The notes under the pieces: generated by a model | Database searches by the model: none | What the model saw: only the letters and a program-made list of their open reading frames with translations | Told to the model about the DNA's origin: nothing | Assembly: GCA_910579865.1 (NCBI GenBank) | Contig: CAJTXA010000007.1 | Location: forward strand, 62,001 to 126,000 | DNA: 64,000 bases | Reading direction: 5' to 3' | Source: an uncultured Lachnospiraceae bacterium | GTDB lineage: Bacteria > Bacillota > Clostridia > Lachnospirales > Lachnospiraceae | Translations under genes and position numbers: made by a program | Part shown: positions 16,394-26,083 of the stretch, piece after piece | Numbering within the stretch: position 1 is the stretch's first letter | Layout of the letters: every line of letters starts with the position of its first letter

Positions 16394-19300
16394 TTGAAAT
16401 TACAATTAAAAGAGAGATGGAGAATGTTACTTGTTTTATTATGTATGGGTAGTTTACTAGGATTAGGTATTCGGGGGGGCAGATAGCTAAGGCAACTAGC
16501 AGTTCAGGACAATATAAAATGTGGTTTATTACATCAGATCCAGACGGTGATCCAGATGGGATAAGCCAGATACAATGGAATTTAAGTGTTCCAGATGGTT
16601 CTGGATTTGTGATGCCAAATACAGCTATGATAACTGCAAGAATTTCAATTGATGGAAATACGCCAGCAGATTTGGGAGATGTTGTGGATAGGGTAGAATG
16701 GAACTGGAGGGTTTTGGGAGCCGATGGTTCTGAGTCGTCAATTATGGATATAGTTCCTATGTCAGATCCGTCTGCAGATGAAGTTTGTGCAGAGATAAGT
16801 CTCTTGGTAAATGCAAAAAAAGCTGGGCTTGTTGAAGTTCAATTTGATATAAGGGGATATAGAGAAGATTACCCGGAGGATCCAGTTATACAAATAACTC
16901 GATCACTTGTTATAGGAAGTCCTTTACAACTTTATGGATATGATAATAATGAAGCAAAAACCTATGCAATTTTTGATGAACAAACCAAAGAAGCTACGAT
17001 TTATGCTAATCATGATCCAAATTTGGAAGTAAGTCAGATTTTTTGGTATTTTGTTGATGCAGAAGGAGAATATAAAGAGGCAACCTCTCAGATTCTTTTG
17101 CAAAATCCAGATAATTTAGAGGAATGTTCTGTGGTATCAGAAATTGTGAAGACACCAGAGAGAGACAGTACGAAACCGCCTCTTTCTTTGGGAGCAATGA
17201 AAGTAATACCATATACTATAAGAACGAAGGAAACAGGCGGATTTACAAGGCTGGTAGGACGTATTTATTTTGGCGGAGATTCTAGGGCAAAAGAGTATGT
17301 GGAAACGACTTACGATTTGATTCATGCGGCTGAATTTAAAGAGAAAACATTGCAGTTAAATTATGGAGATACTAGACTTTATCGTTCTTTAGCAAATCAT
17401 AAAGATAGTCTTGGATGGTCAAGTTATTCTAGTAGAAATGATGTTTTAAATGGAGTGTTGGAAAATAGTGTAGTAGAACTAGATGCAGATGGGATTGTGG
17501 CTAAGAATTATGGAAGAGTAATACTAGAAGCAACTGCTATTTATGAAGAGTTTGAAAATTTTGCTAAAATAGCAAGAAATGTAACTGATTTGTTAGAAAT
17601 TTATGTAACACCAACCATTTTAAAGGGAATTAGTACCAAAGAAAGGGCAGAACAGACAGAAGAAATTGATGTAGGAGATCAGATTACACTTTCAACTAAT
17701 ATAGAAGGAAATGATTATCAATATGAGTGGTTTGTATGGGATTCATCAGGGGAAAATTCTGTTTGGGTTCCTATTACTGCAAATACTTCCAATAAGTTTA
17801 TCCAAATAGTGGATTGTGCACAAAGTGAAAATGGCTATACTAGTGTTACGGTAAAGGGAAAAGAAAAAGGAGAAACCAGAATAAAATGTCTGGTAAAGAA
17901 AGGTTCTGAAGTTGTACTAGAACAGGAAGTTCTTTTGCAGTTGAGAGCTGGGATACAGTTGAGTTTAAGTGAAGTGAGAAAAACAATTTCAGTAGGAAAT
18001 AGTTTTGAAATTCAGGCCTATCTTTCAGAATTAAGTTCGGAAGGTTCGGTAAGTTGGAAAGTGGAAGGGGAATGGAAGGAATCGATTTCCATTGAATCAA
18101 TAGGAAAAACGAGTGCTTTGGTTACTGGTTTGGCTGGTACATATAATACACCTGTTCTTTGTACAGCTACTTATGAAGTGAATGGAATACAAGTAAGTGC
18201 CAGTTTTTATGTGACAGTAGTTCCAGCGATTCAGGAGGCATGGATTGAAGCAGCTCCATCTTCTGTTATTTCAGTTGGAGATACGGTTGATTTGAATTTG
18301 GTATTACAGGCGGATGGATTATCCTTTACAAAAGATCAGATTAAATGGGTAGTAAAAGAAGTTCATGGACAGGGCGATCCAAATTTAATTATAAAAAAAG
18401 AGGATAATAGCAGTAATGCTTTGCAAACAACGATTACAGGACTTGCTGTTGGAAAAGCTTATGTTGCGGCAGTGATCAATGATTCTGTACAAACAGAAAT
18501 TGCGATTATTACAATTGAAGTGCGTTCGAATGTTATGGCAATTTACTTAAATGCAAATTCTGTAAGGGGATCACTTCCTGGAACATTTACGTTAATTGCG
18601 ACACCTTTGCCAGAGAGATATGTAAATACAGAAGATTTGGACATCATATGGACAAGTTCAAATGCGAATATTGTAAGTGTAACCCCTGATCCTGATAATC
18701 CGTTAAAAGCAGAGATTACTTATCATATGGTTGGAGGCGCCCGTGTGGTAGTTCAAGTTTCCGGCAGACCAGAGATAGTAGATTTTTGTGATTTTACAAT
18801 TGAAGAAGCTGTTTTTGTGGAACCTGTTGAAAGTATAGAATATTATATTGGAGAACAGGGGCTGGCAAAGAAAGAGATTGTGGAAAAGCTTCCTGTTCAT
18901 GTAAATGTGAAAATAGGAACAAATCCTTATGAGAGAAAAACTGTTACATGGAATCTTTCTGATTTGCTGGATCGTTATACTTTACAGGATTTCGATATAG
19001 ACGCAGAAACAAAGGAAATAGTACTTTTTGGTAAGGTGGAAGAAGTTGAAAATTGTGTTGTTACAATACAACTTATTTTAAAAAAGGAAACTGTAAAACC
19101 AATTGTGCCAGATGAAACAACAACTTCTATAGAGAAACCAAGTCGACCAAATAGACCTTCTTCTGATAGAGAGGATGAGGATGACGAGGAGGATAGCAGT
19201 GAGGATCAGAATACACCTTCTAATTCTGATTTGACCGATCAGGAACAGAATCGAATTGAGGCTGCTTTGGGGAGTCAGATTACAATACAATTCGTTGTGG

Positions 19301-19812
19301 AAAGTAATATTGGAAAATTGGTTGTAACAGTTGGAAAGGAAATTGTATTTTGTGAAAAAGATGGAGTACTTTCTAAGGAGAAATGGCAGAAAGCAGATGG
19401 TTCTTGGTATTATTTTGGTTCTGATAGTAAGGCGGTAGATGGTTGGCTTAAGACAGGAAATAAATGGTACTATTTGGATCAGGAAAATAAGCAAATGAAA
19501 ACAGGATGGATTCAAACTGTAGATGGAAAATGGTATTTATTGGATGAAAGAAATGGAGATATGAAAACAGATTGGCAGTGGAAAGATGGGAAGTGGTATT
19601 TATTAGATGGAATAAATGGAGATATGAAGACTGGCTGGCAGAAAAAAGGTGATAAGTGGTATTTATTAGATGGAATAAATGGAGATATGAAAACTGGTTG
19701 GCAAATGGTAAATGGAAAATGGTATTATTTAACAAATTCTGGTGAGATGGCTGTAAATACAAAAACTCCAGACGGATATCAAGTAGATGCTTTAGGAGCA
19801 TGGATTCCGTAG
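16394..19812 (+). CDS. Secreted Ig-like/cell-wall-binding repeat protein, signal peptide out of frame at a G7 run
   Basis: GGAGG at 16381 precedes TTG 16394, which encodes a signal peptide: basic MKLQLKERWRM, then hydrophobic LLVLLCMGSLLGLGI. The frame meets seven G at 16473-16479 and stops at TAG 16484. With one more G it runs into QIAKATSSSG, supplying a signal-peptidase site AKA, and continues open to 19812, about 1139 residues. The long frame alone begins at ATG 16519 with no ribosome site. The body has several Ig-like beta modules (repeated V-x-V-G-D and S-x-S-V-G patterns), then an acidic Ser/Pro linker near 890-925. Five or six tandem wall-binding repeats of the WYYL / GDMKTGWQ type close the protein. 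A cell-surface adhesin or structural role is inferred. In this copy it should be mostly off, unless slippage restores the frame. Confidence 0.8.
16473..16479 (+). repeat. G7 homopolymer inside the signal-peptide region
   Basis: Seven consecutive G in a roughly one-third GC region, located exactly where the reading frame of the secreted protein breaks. Eight G (or five) would restore the frame. Confidence 0.9.
19381..19750 (+). repeat. Tandem cell-wall-binding repeats (about 60-63 bp units)
   Basis: Units encoding W-x-x-x-x-G-x-W-Y-x-L-D...G-x-M-K-T-G-W are repeated. The units near 19590-19700 are almost identical at DNA level (TGGTATTTATTAGATGGAAT twice), so recombination could change the copy number. 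They resemble choline/glucan-binding repeats. Confidence 0.85.
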
Positions 19813-19830
19813 GAAGTTTCTATAAAAAGA

Positions 19831-19881
19831 AAACGTCTTTGTCTTATTAAAAATATTTTGATAAGGCAGAGGCGTTTTTTT
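19831..19881 (+). terminator. Intrinsic terminator after the secreted protein
   Basis: Arms 19831-19852 and 19856-19877 pair over 22 bases with four G-U pairs around a three-base loop, followed by TTTTTTT. Confidence 0.92.
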
Positions 19882-19939
19882 AATAAAAGTTTGGAAAAAA
19901 TAGGGAGAAAAGAAATGACAAAATTTTATAAGATTTTAC

Positions 19940-19968
19940 TTGCATAGAACGACATTTTCTTTTATTAT
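19940..19968 (+). promoter_or_regulatory. Promoter of the pot operon
   Basis: TTGCAT (19940-19945), 17 bases, TATTAT (19963-19968), 53 bases before the potA start. Confidence 0.6.
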
Positions 19969-20021
19969 ATGCATTGTATGACACAATAACTGACTTGTAG
20001 AAAATGGTGGGAGGAAGGACG

Positions 20022-21476
20022 ATGAAGAAGAATCAGAATTTGATTGAGTTAAGACATATTAAAAAATGCTATGATGGGAATACCATAGTAACTGAGGATT
20101 TTAATTTGGAAATCAAAAAGGGAGAATTTGTCACTTTTTTGGGCCCTTCTGGCTGTGGAAAAACCACGATTCTTCGTATGATAGGTGGTTTTGAATTGCC
20201 AACTTCTGGTGAAATTTTATTAAATGGAGAAGATATTAGTGTCCTTCCACCGAATAAGCGTCCAATTAATACAGTATTTCAAAAATATGCGCTATTTCCG
20301 CACCTAAATGTATATGATAATGTGGCTTTTGGACTGAAATTGAAAAAAATTCCAAAGAGAGAACAGGATGAGAAGGTGCGTCATGCTTTGGAAATTGTAG
20401 ATTTGGAAGGATTTGAAAAGAGAAGTATTCAGACGTTATCTGGAGGACAACAGCAAAGAATTGCAATAGCTAGAGCGATTGTAAATGAGCCAGAGCTTTT
20501 GCTTTTAGATGAACCACTAAGTGCATTGGATTATAAAATGCGCAAAGAAATGCAGTTAGAATTGAAAAATATGCATAAAAAGTTAGGAATTACCTTTATT
20601 TTTGTAACACATGATCAAGAGGAAGCTCTTACAATGTCGGATAAAATTGTTGTTATGGCAGATGGAGAAATTCAGCAGGTGGGAACCCCAGAAGAAATTT
20701 ATAATGAACCAAGTAATTTGTTTGTAGCAGATTTTATTGGGGAAAGTAATATTTTTAAAGGAAGAATGATGGACAAAAGAAAAGCTAGCTTTTGTGGTGC
20801 AGTTTTTGATTGTGTAGATGATTATGAAGTGGGAACTATAGTTGATGCAGTAATTCGTCCAGAAGATATTGAGATTACAACAAGTGGAAGAGGACAGATT
20901 CAGGGAAAAATTCTTTCCTCTGATTTTAAAGGAACATTTTATATCGTATTAGTACGTTCTGGAAAGAATGAAATTGAAATTCATAGTCTTAAAAATTATC
21001 AGCCAGATACAGTAGTAGAGCTTTATATTGCACCAGATTTGATTCATTTGATTCCATATGACAGCAGTATTAACCATTATGAGGGAGTGATTACTGCTTA
21101 TTCAGAAGAAAAAGGAGTACATGTGGAATTTACAGATTTTGGATGGGATGTAAAAGTAGAACAGATTTTTCCAAATGGAAAACTAATCAATAAAAATGGA
21201 CAGCCAATTACAATAGAAGGACTGAAAGTAGAGGCTTCTTTTCAGCCATCTATTGCACAGTTAAGTGATGATGCACAGGCAGGTGTTGTACAGGGAAGGA
21301 TTATCTCTTTTCTCTATGTAGGAGATCATTATCGTTATACTGTGCGAAGTAAATCAGAAGAAGACTATGTGGTGGATGATGAGTATTTGTGGAATCAGGA
21401 GGATTTTGTCAGTATTTTGATTCCAAAAGAGAAAGTGACGTATCGTGTATGGGATGGAAAGAATAAGAAATTATAA
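20022..21476 (+). CDS. potA: Spermidine/putrescine ABC transporter ATPase, long form
   Basis: Energises polyamine import with PotB and PotC. Walker A GPSGCGKTT, Q-loop FQKYALFPHLN, signature LSGGQQQR, Walker B LLLLDEPLSALD and the H-loop VTHDQEEA are intact. The TOBE region follows (RPEDIEIT). The chain is 484 residues, against about 360-380 usual for PotA. The extra ~120 residues at the C-terminus (from EGVITAYSEEKGVHVEF) look like an additional TOBE-like beta segment. ATG 20022 follows GGGAGGAAGG; the ATG at 20004 overlaps that site. First gene of potABCD. Confidence 0.93.
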   Translation: MKKNQNLIELRHIKKCYDGNTIVTEDFNLEIKKGEFVTFLGPSGCGKTTILRMIGGFELPTSGEILLNGEDISVLPPNKRPINTVFQKYALFPHLNVYDNVAFGLKLKKIPKREQDEKVRHALEIVDLEGFEKRSIQTLSGGQQQRIAIARAIVNEPELLLLDEPLSALDYKMRKEMQLELKNMHKKLGITFIFVTHDQEEALTMSDKIVVMADGEIQQVGTPEEIYNEPSNLFVADFIGESNIFKGRMMDKRKASFCGAVFDCVDDYEVGTIVDAVIRPEDIEITTSGRGQIQGKILSSDFKGTFYIVLVRSGKNEIEIHSLKNYQPDTVVELYIAPDLIHLIPYDSSINHYEGVITAYSEEKGVHVEFTDFGWDVKVEQIFPNGKLINKNGQPITIEGLKVEASFQPSIAQLSDDAQAGVVQGRIISFLYVGDHYRYTVRSKSEEDYVVDDEYLWNQEDFVSILIPKEKVTYRVWDGKNKKL

Positions 21477-21507
21477 AAAAGAAAGGAAACAGGGATAAAA
21501 GAAAGAG

Positions 21508-22308
21508 ATGAAAAAAAATGTGTTTTCAAGAAGACAGCTTGCTGTTCCCTATGCAATATTTTTATTTTTATTTGTTATTATTCCACTTTTTGTATTGATT
21601 TATTTTGGATTTACCGATGAAAATGGCAGGATATCATTTGCAAATTTTCTGCATTTTTTTGGAAGTGGAAAGACAATAGGAACTTTACTATATAGCATTG
21701 TAATTGCATTATGTACAACAATATTTTGTCTTATTTTGGCATATCCAGTGGCTTTTTTTTTGGCAAAAGGAAATTTTGGAAGAAAACAAGTGTGGATTAT
21801 GCTATTTGTACTTCCAATGTGGATTAATTTTACTTTGCGAATTACAGCATTAAAAGAAATTTTAACCGTGTTGGAAGGAAATTTAGCATATCATCCGTTT
21901 TTTAATACGGTGCTTTGCATGGTGTATGATTTTTTGCCATTTATGATTCTGCCACTTTATCAGGCATTGTGTAAGTTGGATAATAGTTTAATAGAGGCTG
22001 CTTTAGATTTAGGTGCATCTGAATTTCAAGTCTTTTATAAAGTGGTATTTCCATTATCGATTCCTGGTATTATTAGCGGAGTTACAATGGTATTTTTACC
22101 TTCTATGACAAATTATGTAGTACTTGATATGGTTTATAATAGTACTTATATTATGGGAAGCTTGATTGGAAGTTATTTTAGTTCCTATGATTGGAACAAT
22201 GGTTCGGTTATTTCCGTTATTTTATTGTTAATGATTTGTGCAGTAACTTTACTTTCCGAGCGTTTTACTAAGCAAGAACAGATAGAAAAGAAAAGCGTTT
22301 TAAAATAG
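21508..22308 (+). CDS. potB: Polyamine ABC transporter permease
   Basis: Inner-membrane channel subunit, 266 residues, about six helices. The EAA loop near residue 165 (LIEAALDLGASEFQVFYKVVFPLSIPGI) docks on PotA. The order in the operon and the pairing with the next permease identify it as PotB. It starts 31 bases after potA; the region GAAAGGAAAC...GAGATG gives only a modest ribosome site. Confidence 0.93.
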   Translation: MKKNVFSRRQLAVPYAIFLFLFVIIPLFVLIYFGFTDENGRISFANFLHFFGSGKTIGTLLYSIVIALCTTIFCLILAYPVAFFLAKGNFGRKQVWIMLFVLPMWINFTLRITALKEILTVLEGNLAYHPFFNTVLCMVYDFLPFMILPLYQALCKLDNSLIEAALDLGASEFQVFYKVVFPLSIPGIISGVTMVFLPSMTNYVVLDMVYNSTYIMGSLIGSYFSSYDWNNGSVISVILLLMICAVTLLSERFTKQEQIEKKSVLK

Positions 22309-22324
22309 GAGGCATGTATGCGAA

Positions 22325-23119
22325 ATGAAAAAAGTATTCAGTTTATTTTGGATTTATCTGGTGTTGTTGTTTTTATATGCACCAATTTTGATTTTAACAG
22401 TTTATAGCTTTACTGATGCTACGATGATTGGACAGATTAGAGGATTTTCCCTACATAATTATATTACATTATTTACAACACCAGAACTTTTGCAGATGAT
22501 TTTTGGTACTTGTCTCCTTGCATTAGTGGTTGCATTACTATCGACATTGTTAGGAACAGTTGGAGCAATTGGAGCATTTTATTCAAAAAAATCAACAAGA
22601 AGTGTAATTGAACTTGCAAATCAGATACCTGTTGTAAATGCAGATGTAGTAACTGGTTTTTCAACTTGTATTTTAATGATTGCATTTTTTCGGATTCGAA
22701 AAGAAACCTATTTTCCACTTGTAATTGGACAAACGGCGCTTTGTGCTCCATTTGTCTATTTATCTGTACTACCTCGGTTAAAACAGATGGATCATCAGCT
22801 TTATGAGGCTGCATTGGATTTAGGCTGTACGCCATCTCAGGCATTGATAAAAGTGATTCTTCCACAAATTGTTCCAGGAATTCTTTCTGGATTTATGACG
22901 GCAATTACTTTATCACTGGATGATTATTTTATAGCAACTTATACCAAACCAGCTACATTTGATACAATTAGTACTTATGTGGTAAATGCAACAAGGGGAT
23001 CACAAACAGAGATTAAAACAGCGCTTTGGGCATTGTCTGCTATTATTTTTGTAGTTGTAACTTTGGCTGTAGTTGGAATGAATTATTCTTCAGAGAAATC
23101 AGAAGGAAAGAACAGATAA
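22325..23119 (+). CDS. potC: Polyamine ABC transporter permease
   Basis: Second channel subunit, 264 residues. It has the EAA motif YEAALDLGCTPSQALIKVILPQIVPG and PotC-type sequence TLSLDDYFIATYT near residue 200. AGGAGG lies about a dozen bases before ATG 22325, rather far. Closer ATGs at 22314 and 22318 are out of frame and short. It partners PotB in the membrane. Confidence 0.93.
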   Translation: MKKVFSLFWIYLVLLFLYAPILILTVYSFTDATMIGQIRGFSLHNYITLFTTPELLQMIFGTCLLALVVALLSTLLGTVGAIGAFYSKKSTRSVIELANQIPVVNADVVTGFSTCILMIAFFRIRKETYFPLVIGQTALCAPFVYLSVLPRLKQMDHQLYEAALDLGCTPSQALIKVILPQIVPGILSGFMTAITLSLDDYFIATYTKPATFDTISTYVVNATRGSQTEIKTALWALSAIIFVVVTLAVVGMNYSSEKSEGKNR

Positions 23120-23156
23120 GAGAACTGATAATATAATAGAGATAGGAGCGAGATTA

Positions 23157-24560
23157 GTGGGAAGAGGAAAAGTCTATAGAAAAATATATGGTATCCTTTT
23201 GATTGGCATTTTTTTAACTTTACTAAGCAGTTGTGGGAAAGAAGAAACAGACACAATTGTTCTTCGTATCAGTAATTGGGAAGAGTATATAGATGAGGGG
23301 GATTGGGAGGAAGAGGATGCAATCTCACTTTCGGATGGAACCATTATTTTGCCTCAAAATAGTTTAATTGAAGATTTTCAGGATTGGTTTTATCAGGTGT
23401 ATGGAAAAGAAGTAAAAGTAGAATATTCTACTTTTGGAACAAATGAAGAACTTTATAATCAGATTACATTAGGGGATACGTATGATTTGGTTTGCCCATC
23501 CGAGTATATGATTATGAAAATGATGGCGGAAGATTTATTGCTGCCATTTTCAGAAGAGTTCTATAAGGACTCAGAATATCAATACTATAGAAGTGGTGTT
23601 TCACCTTATATTAAACAAGTATATGATAAACTAGAAATTAATGGGGAACCACTTAGTAAATATGCTGCTGGCTATATGTGGGGAACACTTGGGATTGTTT
23701 ATAATCCAGAAGAAGTTACAAAAGAAGAGGCGGCACACTGGGATATATTATTGATGGATAAATTTCAAAAAAAGATTACGATAAAAGACAGTATACGAGA
23801 TGCTTTTTTTGCTGGCAGTAGTATCTATCAAAAAGAACAGATAACCAATCCTAATTTTTTAATACAAGCAGATTATAAAGAGAGATTAGGAGAATTATTG
23901 AATCGAACCGATCAGGAAGCAGTAGATGAAATTGAAGAAATTTTAAGTAGAGTTAAGGATCATGTATATTCTTTTGAAACGGATAGTGGAAAAGCGGATA
24001 TGGTGACAGGAAAGGTAGTGGCAAATCAGCAGTGGTCAGGTGATGCGGTTTATACCTTAGATCAGGCAGAGGAAGATGGTATTTTATTATGTTATTCTGC
24101 ACCAGAAGAAGCAACCAATCTTTGGTTTGATGGATGGTGTATGTTAAAAAGTGGAATCAATGGAGATTTTGAAAAGCAGATAGCAGCAGAGGCATTTGTT
24201 AATTTTATCTCTAGACCAGATAATGCGATTCGAAATATGGAGTATATTGGTTATACTTCAGTTATTTCTGGCGGAGAGAGTGATTGGATTTCTCAATATA
24301 TTGAATGGAATTATGGAGTAGAAGAAGAGGAAGAAAACCAAGTAGAATATGAGATTAGTTATTTTTTTGGCAGAGAGTATTTTGTAATGACCTCACAGGA
24401 TCAGACACAGCGGCAGCTTTATGCACAATATCCTCCAATTGAAGTTATGGATCGCTGTGTGGTAATGAAATATTTTAATCCAGAAGAGAATCGGCGAATA
24501 AATCGGATGTGGACGAATGTTCGTTGTTTTGACTTAGCGGAGTGGTGGAGAAAATACTAA
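23157..24560 (+). CDS. potD: Polyamine-binding lipoprotein
   Basis: Extracellular substrate-binding lipoprotein of the Pot system. GTG start behind AGGAG. The signal peptide ends in LLSSC with Cys26 as lipidation site. Family motifs are LRISNWEEYID (typical PotD start of the mature protein), YDLVCPSEYMI, WGTLGIVYNPEEV and a late LWFDGWCML. At 467 residues it is longer than E. coli PotD (348); the extra residues lie in the N-terminal linker and a C-terminal tail. Last gene of the operon. The specificity (putrescine, spermidine or both) is not readable. Confidence 0.92.
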   Translation: MGRGKVYRKIYGILLIGIFLTLLSSCGKEETDTIVLRISNWEEYIDEGDWEEEDAISLSDGTIILPQNSLIEDFQDWFYQVYGKEVKVEYSTFGTNEELYNQITLGDTYDLVCPSEYMIMKMMAEDLLLPFSEEFYKDSEYQYYRSGVSPYIKQVYDKLEINGEPLSKYAAGYMWGTLGIVYNPEEVTKEEAAHWDILLMDKFQKKITIKDSIRDAFFAGSSIYQKEQITNPNFLIQADYKERLGELLNRTDQEAVDEIEEILSRVKDHVYSFETDSGKADMVTGKVVANQQWSGDAVYTLDQAEEDGILLCYSAPEEATNLWFDGWCMLKSGINGDFEKQIAAEAFVNFISRPDNAIRNMEYIGYTSVISGGESDWISQYIEWNYGVEEEEENQVEYEISYFFGREYFVMTSQDQTQRQLYAQYPPIEVMDRCVVMKYFNPEENRRINRMWTNVRCFDLAEWWRKY

Positions 24561-24604
24561 TTTGGAAATTTTTGTAAAGAATGAAAAAGATTTTAGATAG
24601 AGTC

Positions 24605-24633
24605 TTGCAATAACAGGAAGATTGTGGTAGGAT
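24605..24633 (+). promoter_or_regulatory. Possible promoter for the FliD-C-like gene
   Basis: TTGCAA (24605-24610), 17 bases, TAGGAT (24628-24633). No sigma-28 type site was seen. A small hairpin (CTAGAATA/TATTCTGG, 24729-24748) lies shortly before the ribosome site. Confidence 0.4.
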
Positions 24634-24770
24634 AAAAATAGAAAAAGAATGTTAATTTAGTTTTTTGCATAATCTAGAATTAAGGCAGATGGAACTGAAA
24701 AAGTAGATTATGGATGTAACATGGTGTTTCTAGAATACGGATATTCTGGTAATAGCAAGGAGGTATGAAT

Positions 24771-25538
24771 ATGGCAGGATTTTCAATTAATAATTTTGGT
24801 CTATTTGGTGGTTCTTCTGGAGGTTCTTCTGGTAATTGGATGAGTAATTTATTAAGTATGACAGCAGACTATAATAGTATTAGAAGCGGTGCATATTCAA
24901 AATTATTGAGATCATATTATGGGAAGACAAATTCTCCTATAAGAAAAAAGGATTCAGATGATGACAACAAGAAAGTAAAACCAGAAGTGGATCAAACAGT
25001 TGCATCCGCAAAATCAGATGCAGACAAACTGAAAAAATCAGCAGCAGCATTGACTACAACTGGTACAAATTCTCTTTTTAAGGAAAAAGAGATTGAGACA
25101 GTGGATGAGGAAACTGGAGAGAAAGTAAAAACAATGGGATATGATAGAAAGGCTATCACATCTGCAATTAAGAGTTTTGTAAGTGATTATAATAAAATGG
25201 TAGACTCTGGTTCTGATTCAGAGAATACAACAATTCTTCAGAAAACATTAGCTATGACACAGATTACAAATAGCAATTCAAAACTGCTTGCAAAGATTGG
25301 TATTACTGTAGAAAAGGGAAACAAGTTAAAGGTAGATGAAGAAAAATTGAATGATGCAGATATTAATACAATTAAAACATTATTTAATGGAATTGGCTCT
25401 TATGCAGGTCAGGTTGCTTCAAGAGCAGGTCAAATTTCTTCAGCAGCAATGAATGCATCTTTAAATTCTTCTCTTTATACATCTGGTGCATCCTATAATA
25501 GAAATTCTTATAGCAGCTTTTTTGACTATGGTATTTAA
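24771..25538 (+). CDS. FliD C-terminus-like protein, function unknown
   Basis: 255 residues, no signal peptide or membrane helix. The N-terminus is Gly/Ser rich (FGLFGGSSGGSSGN), then comes a charged linker with DSDDDNKK. Residues about 120-220 resemble the C-terminal helical region of the flagellar cap FliD: a segment AITSAIKSFVSDYNKMVD, then LLAKIGITVEKGNKLKVDEEKL, then VASRAGQISSAA. The N-terminal half of FliD is absent. It could be a small secreted helical protein of the flagellar type or a relic. AAGGAGG is one base from ATG 24765 and seven from ATG 24771, so I chose the latter. Confidence 0.75.
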   Translation: MAGFSINNFGLFGGSSGGSSGNWMSNLLSMTADYNSIRSGAYSKLLRSYYGKTNSPIRKKDSDDDNKKVKPEVDQTVASAKSDADKLKKSAAALTTTGTNSLFKEKEIETVDEETGEKVKTMGYDRKAITSAIKSFVSDYNKMVDSGSDSENTTILQKTLAMTQITNSNSKLLAKIGITVEKGNKLKVDEEKLNDADINTIKTLFNGIGSYAGQVASRAGQISSAAMNASLNSSLYTSGASYNRNSYSSFFDYGI

Positions 25539-25546
25539 GGGAAATG

Positions 25547-25580
25547 ACAAAGCGGATTGTTACGATCTGCTTTGTTTTTT
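25547..25580 (+). terminator. Terminator after the FliD-C-like gene
   Basis: ACAAAGCGGAT (25547-25557) pairs with ATCTGCTTTGT (25565-25575) with one G-U, followed by six T. Confidence 0.88.
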
Positions 25581-25595
25581 ATTATATTAAAAACT

Positions 25596-25629
25596 AAAAA
25601 GTAACCAAACATTTGTTTGGTTACTTTTT
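25596..25629 (-). terminator. Terminator of the tRNA pair (probably bidirectional)
   Basis: Perfect 16-base arms AAAAAGTAACCAAACA (25596-25611) and TGTTTGGTTACTTTTT (25614-25629). On the minus strand it lies downstream of the tRNA genes and ends in a T-run. Confidence 0.8.
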
Positions 25630-25678
25630 CGGTTTACTGATATAGCACTAGAAATTTAGTAAAATAAGGTATTCCAAA

Positions 25679-25749
25679 AGCAGATAACGGGAATCGAACC
25701 CGCCTCTTCAGCTTGGGAAGCTAACATTCTACCGATGAACTATATCTGC
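25679..25749 (-). tRNA. tRNA-Gly (anticodon CCC)
   Basis: On the minus strand: acceptor GCAGATA/TATCTGC, D-arm GTTCATCGGTAGAAT, anticodon loop TTCCCAA, T-arm CGGGTTCGATTCCCG. Reads GGG. The 3' CCA is not encoded. A rare-codon isoacceptor in such a low-GC genome. Confidence 0.95.
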
Positions 25750-25858
25750 ATTTATTTAATTATTATAGATAGAGTTGATTAAAAAAGCAAGTAATATTTA
25801 TAACTTTAGAAAATTTTTATATTTATAAAGATATAAAAAGTAAGAACAAAGATGAAAG

Positions 25859-25944
25859 CGGAGACGGTGGGATTCGAACCCACGTGCCCGATTGGGCAAC
25901 TTGATTTCGAGTCAAGCTCGTTACGGCCTCTTCGATACGTCTCC
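25859..25944 (-). tRNA. tRNA-Ser (anticodon CGA)
   Basis: On the minus strand: acceptor GGAGACG/CGTCTCC, anticodon loop CTCGAAA, a long variable arm (TTGCCCAATCGGGCA) as in class II tRNAs, and T-arm GTGGGTTCGAATCCCAC. Reads UCG. CCA is not encoded. It precedes tRNA-Gly by about 110 bases on the same strand. Confidence 0.95.
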
Positions 25945-26083
25945 AAAACAGTTACTTCTCTATTATAGAATGAGAAAAGTAATTCGTCAATATCATAATT
26001 AAAATATTTTTGCATATGATGTAAAAAATTGATAGTTTTGTTTTTTCTGATTACAAGAAAGGAAGAAGCAGACGGGAGAATTT

